NCBI GenBank assembly: GCA_965369325.1
Contig: CBDUQI010000025.1
Location: 1 to 40,819, forward strand
DNA: 40,819 nucleotides
Reading direction: 5' to 3'
Source of the DNA: CBDUQI01 sp965369325
Lineage (GTDB): Bacteria > Pseudomonadota > Gammaproteobacteria > Steroidobacterales > JBCBZW01
Shown: positions 31,681-40,532 of the stretch, piece after piece
Layout: each line of letters starts with the position of its first letter
Position numbering within the stretch: position 1 is the first letter of the stretch
The notes under the pieces: generated by a model
Databases searched by the model: none
The model's input: only the letters and a program-made list of their open reading frames with translations
What the model was told of the DNA's origin: nothing
Position numbers and translations under genes: made by a program

Positions 31681-34353
31681 ATGCCCTTAAACCCTGAGCA
31701 GTGGGAACGTGTAAGCGAGCTGTTTGAGATAGCCGTAGCGCTGCCAACGGAACAGCGCGCCGCGTTCCTGCGCAAGACACGCGAGGATTTTCCCACGCTT
31801 CACGCCGAGCTAGCGCAGTTGCTGGCGGATCATGAGAAGACCGGTGGGTTTCTGAGCGACCCCGGCTGGGAGGCGTTGCCGAGCGCGATCGGATTCGGTC
31901 CGCTGGTAAACGCGGGCTCGATGGTCGGGCCCTACCGGGTGATTGATGAGATTGGTCGGGGCGGGATGGCAGTCGTGTACCTTGCCGAGCGAGCCGACGG
32001 GCAGTTCGATCAGCAAGTAGCGCTTAAGCTCATGCGACCGGGTGATGCCCGCGAGGAGTTCATTCGACGTTTCGAGCAGGAACGCCAGATCCTGGCGCTG
32101 CTCAACCATCCGAATATTGCCCGACTCCTGGACGGCGGCCTGGCGGAAGACGGGCGCCCGTACTTTGCCATGGAATATGTAGCGGGCATGCCGATCGATC
32201 AGTATTGCGATAATCGGCGCCTGTCAATCGACGATCGAATCCAGCTGATCATGACTGTGGGGCATGCGGTGCAGCATGCGCATGCTCTGCTGATTGTCCA
32301 TCGCGATCTCAAACCCTCCAATATTCTGGTCAGTACAGACGGTCAGATAAAGCTCCTGGACTTTGGTATCGCCAAATTGACCGAGCCGCAGCATGCGGCT
32401 TACGCAGTGCCGGCGACGCGTACTCAACAGCGCCTGATGACCCCGGAGTACGCAAGCCCCGAGCAGGTCACGGGCGCGCCGGTGACGGTGGCGACGGACG
32501 TCTATCAGCTAGGTGCCCTAGCCTACGAGTTGCTCACCGGGCAACGCACCCTGCGGCTGCAAAATCGCACAGCTGGTGAGGTGGAACGGGCGATCTGTCA
32601 TCAGCAGCCCTCGCGCCCAAGCGACGCCGTGACCCGCCCCGGTGAGCCACTCGATACCGATGCACTGAGTAAGGCACGTCGCACTACCCCCACCGCCCTT
32701 CGCGGCAAACTGCGCGGCGATCTGGACAACATTGTGCTCAAGGCGCTGGCCAAGGAACCCAGGCAGCGGTATCAATCAGTCGATCATCTGGTGGAGGATC
32801 TGGAGCGATTTCGTCGCAATGAGCCCGTCAGGGCGAGAAAACCAACCTGGGCCTATCGATCCGGTCGGTTTGTCAGCCGCCATCGGTTCGGGGTGATAGC
32901 TGCATCGTTGGTGTTCGCCTCCCTGGTGGCCGGGCTGGTAGGGACCGCATGGCAGGCGCAGGTCGCGCGCGCGCAGGCAACCAAATCGGCAAAGGCAATT
33001 GAGTTTCTGGTTGCGGTGTTCGAGACGGCCGATCCGGAGGAGGAACGCGATCGCGATATTACGGCGCGAGAGGTATTGGACCGCGGTGCGGAGCGAATGG
33101 CGATCGAGCTGCGCGAGCAACCCGATGTGCATGCCGAGATGATGAACGCCATCGGCAGAATCTACCGAAATATCGGACTGCAGGATCGAGCGGAAGTGAT
33201 GCTCACCGACGCGCTTACGATGCGCCGCCAGTTACACGGCCCTAACAGCCTGGAGGTGTCGGATACGCTCACCGAGCTTGCGGCGCTGTATGCGAATGAA
33301 AAAGACTATGCGGCGTCCCACGCCCACCACGCAGAGGCGTTGACGATTCGCCAGGCACGGCAAGGGCCGCGTTCGTTAGGCATTGCGCTGAACATGCATG
33401 AGATGGGGATGGCGCTCTACGGACAAGGGCAGTTCGAAGATGCGGAGCGTGTGGTGAGGGAGGCGTTGGCGATCCGTCACGCCCTGACCCCGACGGCAGA
33501 TCGGGCGTTAGGGGAGGCCCTTAGCGATCTGGCCATCGTTCTGCACGCGAGGGGCGAGCTGCAAAGTGCAGAGCGCTTGCAGCGGGAGGCGCTGGACATT
33601 AATACACGAGCACTGGGCGTGGATCATCCCGTCGTGGCCCGGACCAGCCTCAACCTCGCCGCCGTGCTTCGAGCGCTGGGCGATCCTGATGGCGCCGCGG
33701 AGGGTTTGCTGCGTGAGTCACTGAGAATCAGGCGTCTGACGTTTGGCAACCGCCACGAGAACGTTGCTAACGGGGCCACCGGGCTGGCGCTGGTGTTGTC
33801 CGACATGGGCGAATTCGAAGAGGCACAACGGTTGTTGCTGGAAGCCCTTGCCATACGCCGCCAAAATTTCGGCAACGACAATCCCGCGCTTGCCATGAGC
33901 CTGGTGAACTGCGGCTACGTCTTCTACCTGAAGGGCGACATGAACAACGCAGAGGTATATTACCGCGAGGCTGTTGCGTTAGCCCGCGCCGGTTCCATAC
34001 AGGATCACCCGCGGCGCGGCGTCAGCAGTTTTTGGTACGCAAGGTTGCTTGCCGATTCAGGGCGGCACACTGAGGCAACGCCACTGTTCAAGGAAGCACT
34101 GCGCGTGTACGAGATTACCTATGGGCGCGCGGATGAGTGGTCGTTGAACGCGCGACTGGGCTTGGCAGAGTGTCTCGCCGCGCTTGCGGAGTTTGAGCAG
34201 GCGCGGGAAGTATTGCAGGTGGGGTACGAGGCCACCTCCGACGGCGGCGCCGATAGGCAACGGGTGAACGAGGCGTTCGTCCAGTTGTTCCAGGCGTGGG
34301 ACCGACCGGACGTCGCGGCACGATATCGCGTGCAAAGCGAAAGCGGGCAATGA
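31681..34353 (+). CDS. Membrane-anchored Ser/Thr protein kinase with TPR-rich extracytoplasmic domain
   Basis: About 890 residues from ATG at 31681 (upstream in-frame Met codons add an unlikely leader). Residues 1-70 match the N-terminal helix region typical of this kinase type (EQWERVSELFEIAVALPTE). The kinase domain follows with IGRGGMAVVYLAE, Lys116 in VALKLM, HRDLKPSN (Asp209), DFGIAK (Asp227) and YASPEQ. A transmembrane helix at about 404-424 is followed by roughly ten TPR units (YRNIGLQDRAEVMLTDALTM and similar). The catalytic residues are complete. Such kinases are common in Acidobacteria and some gammaproteobacteria, often beside an ECF sigma factor; none is here. It is divergent from the BlaI operon. 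Confidence 0.93.
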   Translation: MPLNPEQWERVSELFEIAVALPTEQRAAFLRKTREDFPTLHAELAQLLADHEKTGGFLSDPGWEALPSAIGFGPLVNAGSMVGPYRVIDEIGRGGMAVVYLAERADGQFDQQVALKLMRPGDAREEFIRRFEQERQILALLNHPNIARLLDGGLAEDGRPYFAMEYVAGMPIDQYCDNRRLSIDDRIQLIMTVGHAVQHAHALLIVHRDLKPSNILVSTDGQIKLLDFGIAKLTEPQHAAYAVPATRTQQRLMTPEYASPEQVTGAPVTVATDVYQLGALAYELLTGQRTLRLQNRTAGEVERAICHQQPSRPSDAVTRPGEPLDTDALSKARRTTPTALRGKLRGDLDNIVLKALAKEPRQRYQSVDHLVEDLERFRRNEPVRARKPTWAYRSGRFVSRHRFGVIAASLVFASLVAGLVGTAWQAQVARAQATKSAKAIEFLVAVFETADPEEERDRDITAREVLDRGAERMAIELREQPDVHAEMMNAIGRIYRNIGLQDRAEVMLTDALTMRRQLHGPNSLEVSDTLTELAALYANEKDYAASHAHHAEALTIRQARQGPRSLGIALNMHEMGMALYGQGQFEDAERVVREALAIRHALTPTADRALGEALSDLAIVLHARGELQSAERLQREALDINTRALGVDHPVVARTSLNLAAVLRALGDPDGAAEGLLRESLRIRRLTFGNRHENVANGATGLALVLSDMGEFEEAQRLLLEALAIRRQNFGNDNPALAMSLVNCGYVFYLKGDMNNAEVYYREAVALARAGSIQDHPRRGVSSFWYARLLADSGRHTEATPLFKEALRVYEITYGRADEWSLNARLGLAECLAALAEFEQAREVLQVGYEATSDGGADRQRVNEAFVQLFQAWDRPDVAARYRVQSESGQ

Positions 34354-34485
34354 CAGATGACGTGGCGCCCCGACTAAATAGCCGGTGACCGGCCAATTCA
34401 CCTGCCCGGTCCGGTACAATTCAAACCGCCTGCTGTCGTATGCGCGCAGCAATAAGATGACGCACCCTGCGAAGGACCACGGACA

Positions 34486-36060
34486 ATGCTGAGAATCGGA
34501 ATCGACGTCGGCGGTACCCACACCGACGCCGTACTTCTTGACGGCGAGGCGGTGATTGCATCTACCAAGGCATTGACATCTGCGGATGTGCTCACCGGGA
34601 TTATGGATGCCCTCGAAGCGATTTTGGCCGCGCACGCTGGCGGCGAAGATTCGATTGAAGCCGTGATGCTGGGGACGACGCAGTTTACCAATGCGGTGAT
34701 CGAGCGGCGCGAGCTGTCGGAAGTGGCCGCCATCCGAATCGGTAAACCCTCCGGCAACGGGCTGCCGCCCAAGATTGGCTGGCCGGAAGACATTTCGCGT
34801 AGCCTGGGTGAGAACGTCTATTCAATCCACGGTGGCTATCTTTATGACGGTTGCCGGATGGCCGAGCTGGACGAGCGTGAAATCAGTCAAGTCGTCAGCG
34901 ATCTGGTCAGCAAAAAAGTGCAGGCGGTGTCGATCGCTTCGGCTTTCTCGCCGATGAACCCCGAGCCCGAGTTGGTGGTCGGCGAGCGCGTTCGCGCAGC
35001 TCTGCCGGACGCGCGTATTACTCTGTCCCACAAACTCGGACGATTGGGGATATTGGAACGCGAGAACGCGGCCCTGCTCAATACCAGCTTGTTGAGTTTT
35101 GCCGATCGGGTGGTGACCTCGTTTGTTGAGGCAATTCGCCAGCGTGGGCTCAAATGCCGTTTTTTCGTCAGCCAGAACGATGGCACCTTGATGGACGCGG
35201 AGTTCGCGCGGCACTTCCCCGCGCTCACGTTTGCATCCGGGCCCACCAACTCCCTGCGTGGCGCCTGCAAGTTAACGGGTCTGGACAATGCCATTGTGGT
35301 AGATATCGGCGGCACCACCTCGGATATCGGCATTCTTCAGGACGGTTTTCCTCGCGAGTCAAATGTTGTGATCGAAATCGGCGGGGTGCGAACCAACTTC
35401 CGGATGCCCGACATCATGGCGCTGGGCCTGGGCGGTGGCAGTCTGGTCGAGCACAATGGGGACCAGGTCGGGCCGCGATCCGTGGGGCATCGTCTGGTTA
35501 AGGAGGGCTTGGTGTTTGGCGGAGACACGCTCACGGCAACCGATATCGTGGTGGCGAGCGGCAACGCCGTCATTGGGGACGCCTCTCGCGTGACCAATCT
35601 GGATCGGGGCATCATCACCAAGGCCACCAGGCAAATGACCGATATGCTGAATCTCGGGATAGAAAAAATGAAACCGAGCAGTGATCCCATGCCAGTGATA
35701 CTTGTCGGTGGCGGTGCCGTGCTGGTGAGCGAAAAACTGACCGCGGCTTCGCAGATGTTGCGACCAGAACATGCGGGTGTTGCGAATGCCATCGGAGCGG
35801 CCATCGCCCAGATCGGTGGCGAAACTGAAAGCCTGATCTCCTACGAGAAGATGCCTCGCAAGGAGGCGATCCGGGCCGTGACTGCGGAGGCGACCGATCT
35901 TGCACTGGCGGCGGGTGCTGAGCGCTCATCCATCCGCGTCGCGGATGTCGAGGAGACGAGTATGTCTTACATGGCGGGTAACACCACTCGCGTGCGGGTG
36001 AAGGTGGTGGGTGATATCGCTGGCCTGTCGCGAGCCCACTCAGCGCAGGCCGCAACATGA
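34486..36060 (+). CDS. Hydantoinase/oxoprolinase family protein (HyuA-like)
   Basis: A 524-residue protein. The opening MLRIGIDVGGTHTDAVLLDG is the N-terminal ASKHA-type phosphate loop of hydantoinase A/oxoprolinase. Later VVDIGGTTSDIGIL, IGGVRTNFRMPDIMALGLGGGS and VILVGGGAVLVS complete the fold. The family hydrolyses cyclic amides (hydantoins, 5-oxoproline) with ATP, or carboxylates ketones. It is somewhat short for HyuA (about 680 residues); shorter members paired with DUF917 are known. GGA elements precede the ATG. The gene overlaps the DUF917 gene by 4 bp, and the two products probably form one enzyme. Substrate unknown. Confidence 0.9.
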   Translation: MLRIGIDVGGTHTDAVLLDGEAVIASTKALTSADVLTGIMDALEAILAAHAGGEDSIEAVMLGTTQFTNAVIERRELSEVAAIRIGKPSGNGLPPKIGWPEDISRSLGENVYSIHGGYLYDGCRMAELDEREISQVVSDLVSKKVQAVSIASAFSPMNPEPELVVGERVRAALPDARITLSHKLGRLGILERENAALLNTSLLSFADRVVTSFVEAIRQRGLKCRFFVSQNDGTLMDAEFARHFPALTFASGPTNSLRGACKLTGLDNAIVVDIGGTTSDIGILQDGFPRESNVVIEIGGVRTNFRMPDIMALGLGGGSLVEHNGDQVGPRSVGHRLVKEGLVFGGDTLTATDIVVASGNAVIGDASRVTNLDRGIITKATRQMTDMLNLGIEKMKPSSDPMPVILVGGGAVLVSEKLTAASQMLRPEHAGVANAIGAAIAQIGGETESLISYEKMPRKEAIRAVTAEATDLALAAGAERSSIRVADVEETSMSYMAGNTTRVRVKVVGDIAGLSRAHSAQAAT

Positions 36061-37163
36061 AACTTACCGCTGATGACTTGCAGGATCTATCCGCTGGCGC
36101 TGTGTTTTTGGCCACCGGCGGGGGCGGCGATCCGTACGTATCGTACCTGATCGCCCATCAGTTGCTTAATGCCTGTGGATCGGTGGAGCTAATCCCGGCC
36201 AGTGAACTGGATGATGAGGCCTACGTGGTTACCATTGGCGATGTAGGCGCGCCGTCGGTCAGCCTTGAACTTCTGCCCTCCATTGATGATGCGGCGATCG
36301 CGCTGGACGCGTTCGAGAAGCACGTCGGACGAAAGGTGGATGCCGTCGTCTCCTTCGAGGTCGGTGGCGGTAACTCGATGGTGCCCATCATGGCCGCGGC
36401 CGGCTGTGGGATACCGGTGGTGGACGGTGACGGCATGGGGCGCGCGTTGCCAGAGGCGCAAATGATGACGTTTCCCATTGCCGGCGTCGCGCCGACGCCG
36501 GCGCTAGGTGTCGACTATGCGGGCAACATCGTCACCTTCCAGACCGATTCGACCGCCACGTATGAGCGCCATGTGCGCAGCATTACGCAGGCGATGGGCG
36601 GCATGATTACCACGGTCGAACATCCCATGACCGGCAAGCAGGTCAAGTCCTCCATCGTGCCCGGCACCATCAGTTTCTCGATCGAACTTGGGCGTACATT
36701 GCGCGAGTACCGCGGCAACGCGCAGCGAATCTTCGAGCCGTTGAGCGAGGCGTTTCGCGGGGCTTTGTATGGCGATCTGCATCATATTTATACCGGCAAA
36801 GTGGTGGACTATGCGAGCTCCGTCGTCGGCGGTTTCGACGTGGGCGAAGCGGTGATCGAATCGTTCACCGGCGGCCTCGCACCACTTAAGCTCAACATCA
36901 AGAACGAGTTTCTGGTCGCACGGATTGACGATCAGGTGGTCGCATCTGTACCGGATCTGATTACGGTGCTGGACTACGAGACCTCAACGCCAATCAACGC
37001 GGAACGGCTTCGCTACGGCCAGCGCGTCACCGTTTATGGCGTCGGTTGCCCCGACTACTACCGTCAGGACAAGGCGCTGGCGGTGGTGGCGCCACGATGC
37101 TTCGGTTTCGATTTTGATTTTGTTCCCATCGAACAGCTGACGCCTGCGCACCAGGGGTTGTAA
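36057..37163 (+). CDS. DUF917-family protein, partner of the HyuA-like protein
   Basis: A 368-residue DUF917 protein: MKLTADDLQDLSAGAVFLAT, GGGGDPYVSYLIA, SFEVGGGNSMVPIMAA, VVDGDGMGRALPEAQM, and VPDLITVLDYETSTPIN near the end. DUF917 proteins occur beside hydantoinase-like proteins and are probably a subunit acting on the same substrate. The start ATG overlaps the preceding stop (ATGA), indicating translational coupling. It ends about 180 bp before the subtilase-like gene, where sequence character changes. Confidence 0.92.
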   Translation: MKLTADDLQDLSAGAVFLATGGGGDPYVSYLIAHQLLNACGSVELIPASELDDEAYVVTIGDVGAPSVSLELLPSIDDAAIALDAFEKHVGRKVDAVVSFEVGGGNSMVPIMAAAGCGIPVVDGDGMGRALPEAQMMTFPIAGVAPTPALGVDYAGNIVTFQTDSTATYERHVRSITQAMGGMITTVEHPMTGKQVKSSIVPGTISFSIELGRTLREYRGNAQRIFEPLSEAFRGALYGDLHHIYTGKVVDYASSVVGGFDVGEAVIESFTGGLAPLKLNIKNEFLVARIDDQVVASVPDLITVLDYETSTPINAERLRYGQRVTVYGVGCPDYYRQDKALAVVAPRCFGFDFDFVPIEQLTPAHQGL

Positions 37164-37342
37164 AGAGATGCCCGTCGCCTGAACACCATCTGTCGCTGCC
37201 GGACTGAGAATCTTGCGATGTTCGGGACACTAAGAACATAGACGATTCAGATCCTTGTCGGTGAGCGCTCGCCGATTTAGGTGAAGTTCGTTTGTGAAAT
37301 CGGTGTTTGCGGTACTATTTTGTGAGGCAACGCGAGTTTCAA

Positions 37343-38692
37343 ATGCCAAAAAAGATGATCGAGGACGGTTGGGGGAGGCGGCGATGGCGATCGCCAGCCG
37401 CCTATGCGGCCGAGCCACAGAGGTGGACCGATCGACGGCATCAAACGAGATGGGCGGTACCGATTATTGTGCTCTGGGCCTTCCTTGCATCAGTGGCTTG
37501 TAGCGCTAATGAAGACGAAAGTAACAACCTCCTCTCGGAGCGCAAAGCAATGGAACAACCGCGATTCTCCGCCAAGATTGGCCCCCCGGACAAAGTCGCA
37601 GCATTGACGGAGCAACCGAATCAAAGCTACGTGTTTGTGGTGCGAATTCGCGATGGACAGGAGATATTGCCCGAACGTTTTGGGATAGAGGAACGTGTGA
37701 CGCCGCTTGAGGTGATCAATGGGTTCGCTGCGAAGATGCGGGTTGCCCAGGCCTTTAGGCTAGCCGAGGTCGATAATGTCGCGCAGGTTTGGTACTTGCA
37801 TCCAGATCTTGCCAGTCTGTACGTCAATACGCTTAAGGCTCTTCAGTACAACCTCATCACTCTTCCTCTCCCCAATTTGGTCAATCTCTCGATAGGCCCC
37901 CAGCCCAGGTTTTGGTTTCGCCAATCCGATGTCGACTCACCTATGCAGCACGCCACGCGGGTCGCAGCCGCCCAAGGCTTGATTCCGCTTGTCGCTATCG
38001 GCAATTCGAACACTGCGGATCAGTCTGCGGTAGGTTGGATTAACCCGTGGAGCTATCCGAAGTGGGTGATTTCTGTTGGCGCCTGGGATGCCTCAACTGG
38101 CTCGGTAGCGGATTTCTCTTCACGCGGTGACCCAGCGCATTCGGATACTTGGCCCGATGTCGTTGCCGATGGTGTAGACGTTATTGGCCCTTTTCCGACC
38201 AACATCGAAAAATCGCCGCAGAGAAAGGAAAAGGACGAATCCAATCTTCGATTTCGACAGCGGGTTCCAGAGACGCAATGGGATGAGTTTACGCTTGAGT
38301 CTGGTACCAGCCAGGCCACTGCGGTGGCAAGTGCGGGCGCCGCGCAAGTGCTTCATTTTCTGACACGAATAATAGAGGAACATCAGCCAGCCCCAGGCAA
38401 GGCGTTTTTTTCTCTTACCGCTGCGGCGGATCGGATCAGCGAATATGACCGGCAGGTGCCCCGGTTAACGGGGCGGGCCGTTAGCCAAGCGGATGGGAGT
38501 GTAGTGTACGAGTATAGCCTCGATGCCCCTTGGAAGATGGTGAAGCAGTTGTTGATAGACACCGCAGTCCCGGTTCCTGGAGCCGCGCCGAACGAGGTGG
38601 GAGCCGGGTTAGTAGATATCGACTACATAAAAGAGCAGTTCGGTCAGTTCGGAGTGGTTCAGCCCAAGTATTTCCCGACGAAGGTATTGTAG
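37343..38692 (+). CDS. Membrane-anchored subtilase-like protein lacking the catalytic Asp and His
   Basis: About 449 residues. A basic N-terminus is followed by a hydrophobic stretch ending VPIIVLWAFLASVAC (about 39-53), which is either a membrane anchor or a lipoprotein signal. Residues about 95-153 look like an I9 propeptide (YVFVVRIRDG ... VINGFAAKM). The subtilase core then resumes at NLSIGPQP and continues through VAIGNSN (oxyanion-hole Asn), VISVGAWDA, ADFSSRG and SGTSQATAVASAG (nucleophile Ser region). The 60-90-residue block that should carry the DTG aspartate and HGT histidine is missing, so normal triad catalysis is not expected. It starts the module with the trypco2-like gene (2-nt gap). 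The start is uncertain; 37343 has no clear ribosome-binding site. Confidence 0.8.
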   Translation: MPKKMIEDGWGRRRWRSPAAYAAEPQRWTDRRHQTRWAVPIIVLWAFLASVACSANEDESNNLLSERKAMEQPRFSAKIGPPDKVAALTEQPNQSYVFVVRIRDGQEILPERFGIEERVTPLEVINGFAAKMRVAQAFRLAEVDNVAQVWYLHPDLASLYVNTLKALQYNLITLPLPNLVNLSIGPQPRFWFRQSDVDSPMQHATRVAAAQGLIPLVAIGNSNTADQSAVGWINPWSYPKWVISVGAWDASTGSVADFSSRGDPAHSDTWPDVVADGVDVIGPFPTNIEKSPQRKEKDESNLRFRQRVPETQWDEFTLESGTSQATAVASAGAAQVLHFLTRIIEEHQPAPGKAFFSLTAAADRISEYDRQVPRLTGRAVSQADGSVVYEYSLDAPWKMVKQLLIDTAVPVPGAAPNEVGAGLVDIDYIKEQFGQFGVVQPKYFPTKVL

Positions 38693-38694
38693 CT

Positions 38695-39372
38695 ATGGAT
38701 GAGTCGATTTTTTTCCAACGGCTTTTCGCAGCCACTGTTGCTGTACTGGCGTTTGCGGTTGCTTACGCGATGTACGGAAAGCTCATCAGAAGCAAAGCCC
38801 CATCGACCGACGGGCTCTCCTTGGAAACTACGGTCGGTGAGATTAAGCAGGCATTGGTGAGGCTTGAGAACACGCCGGGCGTAAGGCTGGGGCTGGAGTT
38901 AACGGAAGTTAAGATCGAGCTTCTGGTCACCGGGAGTGCTACGCAAACCGGGTCTGCCGGTTTGTCGATACCTGTCTTTTCTGATTCAGAGATAGCGGGG
39001 ACAGTGAAGGTTGATGAGAAGCGCGGGTCAAAGGTCACGGTGGTTCTTGTCCCACCGGACGGGAGCCAGATCTTATCAGCCGATTGGGATGCTCAAATTG
39101 ACTTCGCCAGCGTGCTGAGGGGGATTCGGCGAGAGCTGGTGGCAACCATGACGAGGGAGCCGAAACTGGACGCTAAATCGATCAAAGTCGATATGAGTTT
39201 CGTTCTTATCAGGACGGAAGAATCTAATGCATCCGTAAAGGCTCATTTTTTGGGCGTAACCTCTACCGTAGGCAACGAGACTTCTGCCAGCAATTCGATC
39301 TCTCTTCTTTACAAAAATCCTTCGTACTCTGAGAGCGTCAAGGATGTGCCATCTGGCCCGGTCCCACCCTAA
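38695..39372 (+). CDS. Membrane-anchored trypsin-co-occurring domain (trypco2-like) protein
   Basis: A 225-residue protein with an N-terminal transmembrane helix (about 8-27). Residues about 40-125 resemble trypco2: ETTVGEIKQALVRLENTPGV, then GLELTEVKIELLVTG and KVTVVLVPPDG, the helix followed by beta-strands typical of that domain. Trypco domains accompany trypsin- or subtilisin-like effectors in NTP-dependent conflict systems described from multicellular bacteria. The second half (about 130-225) is an unassigned domain with a conserved-looking RRELVATMTREP helix. It begins 2 nt after the subtilase-like stop. The trypco2 call is by eye; a profile search would decide it. Confidence 0.6.
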   Translation: MDESIFFQRLFAATVAVLAFAVAYAMYGKLIRSKAPSTDGLSLETTVGEIKQALVRLENTPGVRLGLELTEVKIELLVTGSATQTGSAGLSIPVFSDSEIAGTVKVDEKRGSKVTVVLVPPDGSQILSADWDAQIDFASVLRGIRRELVATMTREPKLDAKSIKVDMSFVLIRTEESNASVKAHFLGVTSTVGNETSASNSISLLYKNPSYSESVKDVPSGPVPP

Positions 39373-39617
39373 TCAGGTTTAGGTGGTGGTAGAAATCGGT
39401 GCTCAATCACCTATCCAATCCAATTGTTTATCGGGCGGTTAACTTCGTCGAAGGCAGTTTTTCAGGCGCCAAAAGACGCCGTAATTAACGCTGGTTGGTA
39501 AGGCAATGCGGATTGCGTAATTATGAGAACTCAACTAATAGTTGCCTGGGCATTTTGGGACAATTTGGACGACCAGTTCAAACGCTGCTTCCGATTTCAG
39601 GCTAGGGGGGAGTTGAT
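39373..39617. other. Intergenic spacer in the putative conflict module
   Basis: 245 bp between the trypco2-like and DUF1353 genes. I see no convincing gene, tRNA or terminator. A strong ribosome-binding site, GGGGGGAG (39605-39612), precedes the DUF1353 ATG. Confidence 0.3.
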
Positions 39618-40532
39618 ATGGAAAACAAAGAGGTTGTGCAAGCCGGCGAGAGCCTGTTGGAGGCAGAACATGAGACCCATCAGGATCGTCCCGAAGAGTA
39701 CGGCAGAGAGCCCGATTTCCGCGTTAGTTTCAAACTACCGCGTATTATCTTCAAATCGATTAGACCGAGCAAAGAGGCGGACACGCTCGAACGCCTTGCG
39801 ATCGCAACCGTAAGGCGCTACTTCTACCTCACCGAGGATTGGTACCTAGATTTTTCGTCCAAGCGTTACCCGAGGTTGTCTGGCGAAATCGTGATCCCAC
39901 AAAAGGTAGATGGCGATCTTTTCAAGTTCGATGGCGCTTCTATCCCTCTGCCGTGGCTGATCAGTCTGTTGACTGTTGGCATCTTGCGCCCGTTGGGAGT
40001 CCTCTTGATCGCATCCATTGTCCACGATTTTGCTTTTCGTCACGGGCATCTTCGGGTCAGGCAGCCCGGTGGGACTTTGATACAAGTGCCGGTTGAGCGA
40101 CACGTCGCTGATAGTTTATTCAGGGATATCATCACGACCGTGAACGGCAATAAGGTGGTGGGATTTTTGGGCTGGTACTTTGTGCGGATAGGGTATTGGT
40201 GTGGAGTGAAGTACCACGGTAGTCGATGCACTGGGGCACCCCCCTATGGTGTTGCATTGTCGTTCCTCGCGATCGTTGCTTGCGTTATTTGGATGGTCGC
40301 AGAGTTTTCGTTTTCAAAGTTCGTTATCTACTGTCTGGCATTGTATTTGGCTTTCTATATGCTCACATTGGAGCGCTTGAAGCGAATCTCTACGCCGGCA
40401 GCAATGGTATGTGTCGTCCTAATTCTTATGACGTTCATGGCGGCAATAAAGGGTATCGATCGCGCTGCAGGCCCGGCCGTCGGTGCGGCGGCGGCGACCC
40501 AGCGTGAGGCTGTTGTCAGCGATCCGCGGTGA
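39618..40532 (+). CDS. DUF1353-domain protein with C-terminal transmembrane helices
   Basis: A 304-residue protein. Residues about 85-205 match DUF1353: FKFDGASIPLPWLI, ASIVHDFAFRHG (conserved HD), VADSLFRDII, and FVRIGYWCGVKYHG. DUF1353 is mostly known from phages and is a predicted peptidase-like or lysis-related domain of unknown function. Here it is followed by about three transmembrane helices (residues 212-285), unusual for the family, and an N-terminal acidic, charged segment precedes it. GGGGGGAG lies 6-7 nt before the ATG. Its 3' end overlaps the convergent LysR gene by 17 bp. Confidence 0.85.
   Translation: MENKEVVQAGESLLEAEHETHQDRPEEYGREPDFRVSFKLPRIIFKSIRPSKEADTLERLAIATVRRYFYLTEDWYLDFSSKRYPRLSGEIVIPQKVDGDLFKFDGASIPLPWLISLLTVGILRPLGVLLIASIVHDFAFRHGHLRVRQPGGTLIQVPVERHVADSLFRDIITTVNGNKVVGFLGWYFVRIGYWCGVKYHGSRCTGAPPYGVALSFLAIVACVIWMVAEFSFSKFVIYCLALYLAFYMLTLERLKRISTPAAMVCVVLILMTFMAAIKGIDRAAGPAVGAAAATQREAVVSDPR

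Noticed and set aside
34405..34420. GCCGGTGACCGGC-type palindrome between the kinase and HyuA-like genes
   Set aside because: Short stem with a 3-nt loop and no T-run; no support as a terminator or operator.
39523..39813. 96-aa plus-strand frame overlapping the DUF1353 start
   Set aside because: No domain; runs out of frame into the DUF1353 gene, which has the strong ribosome-binding site and a recognised domain.
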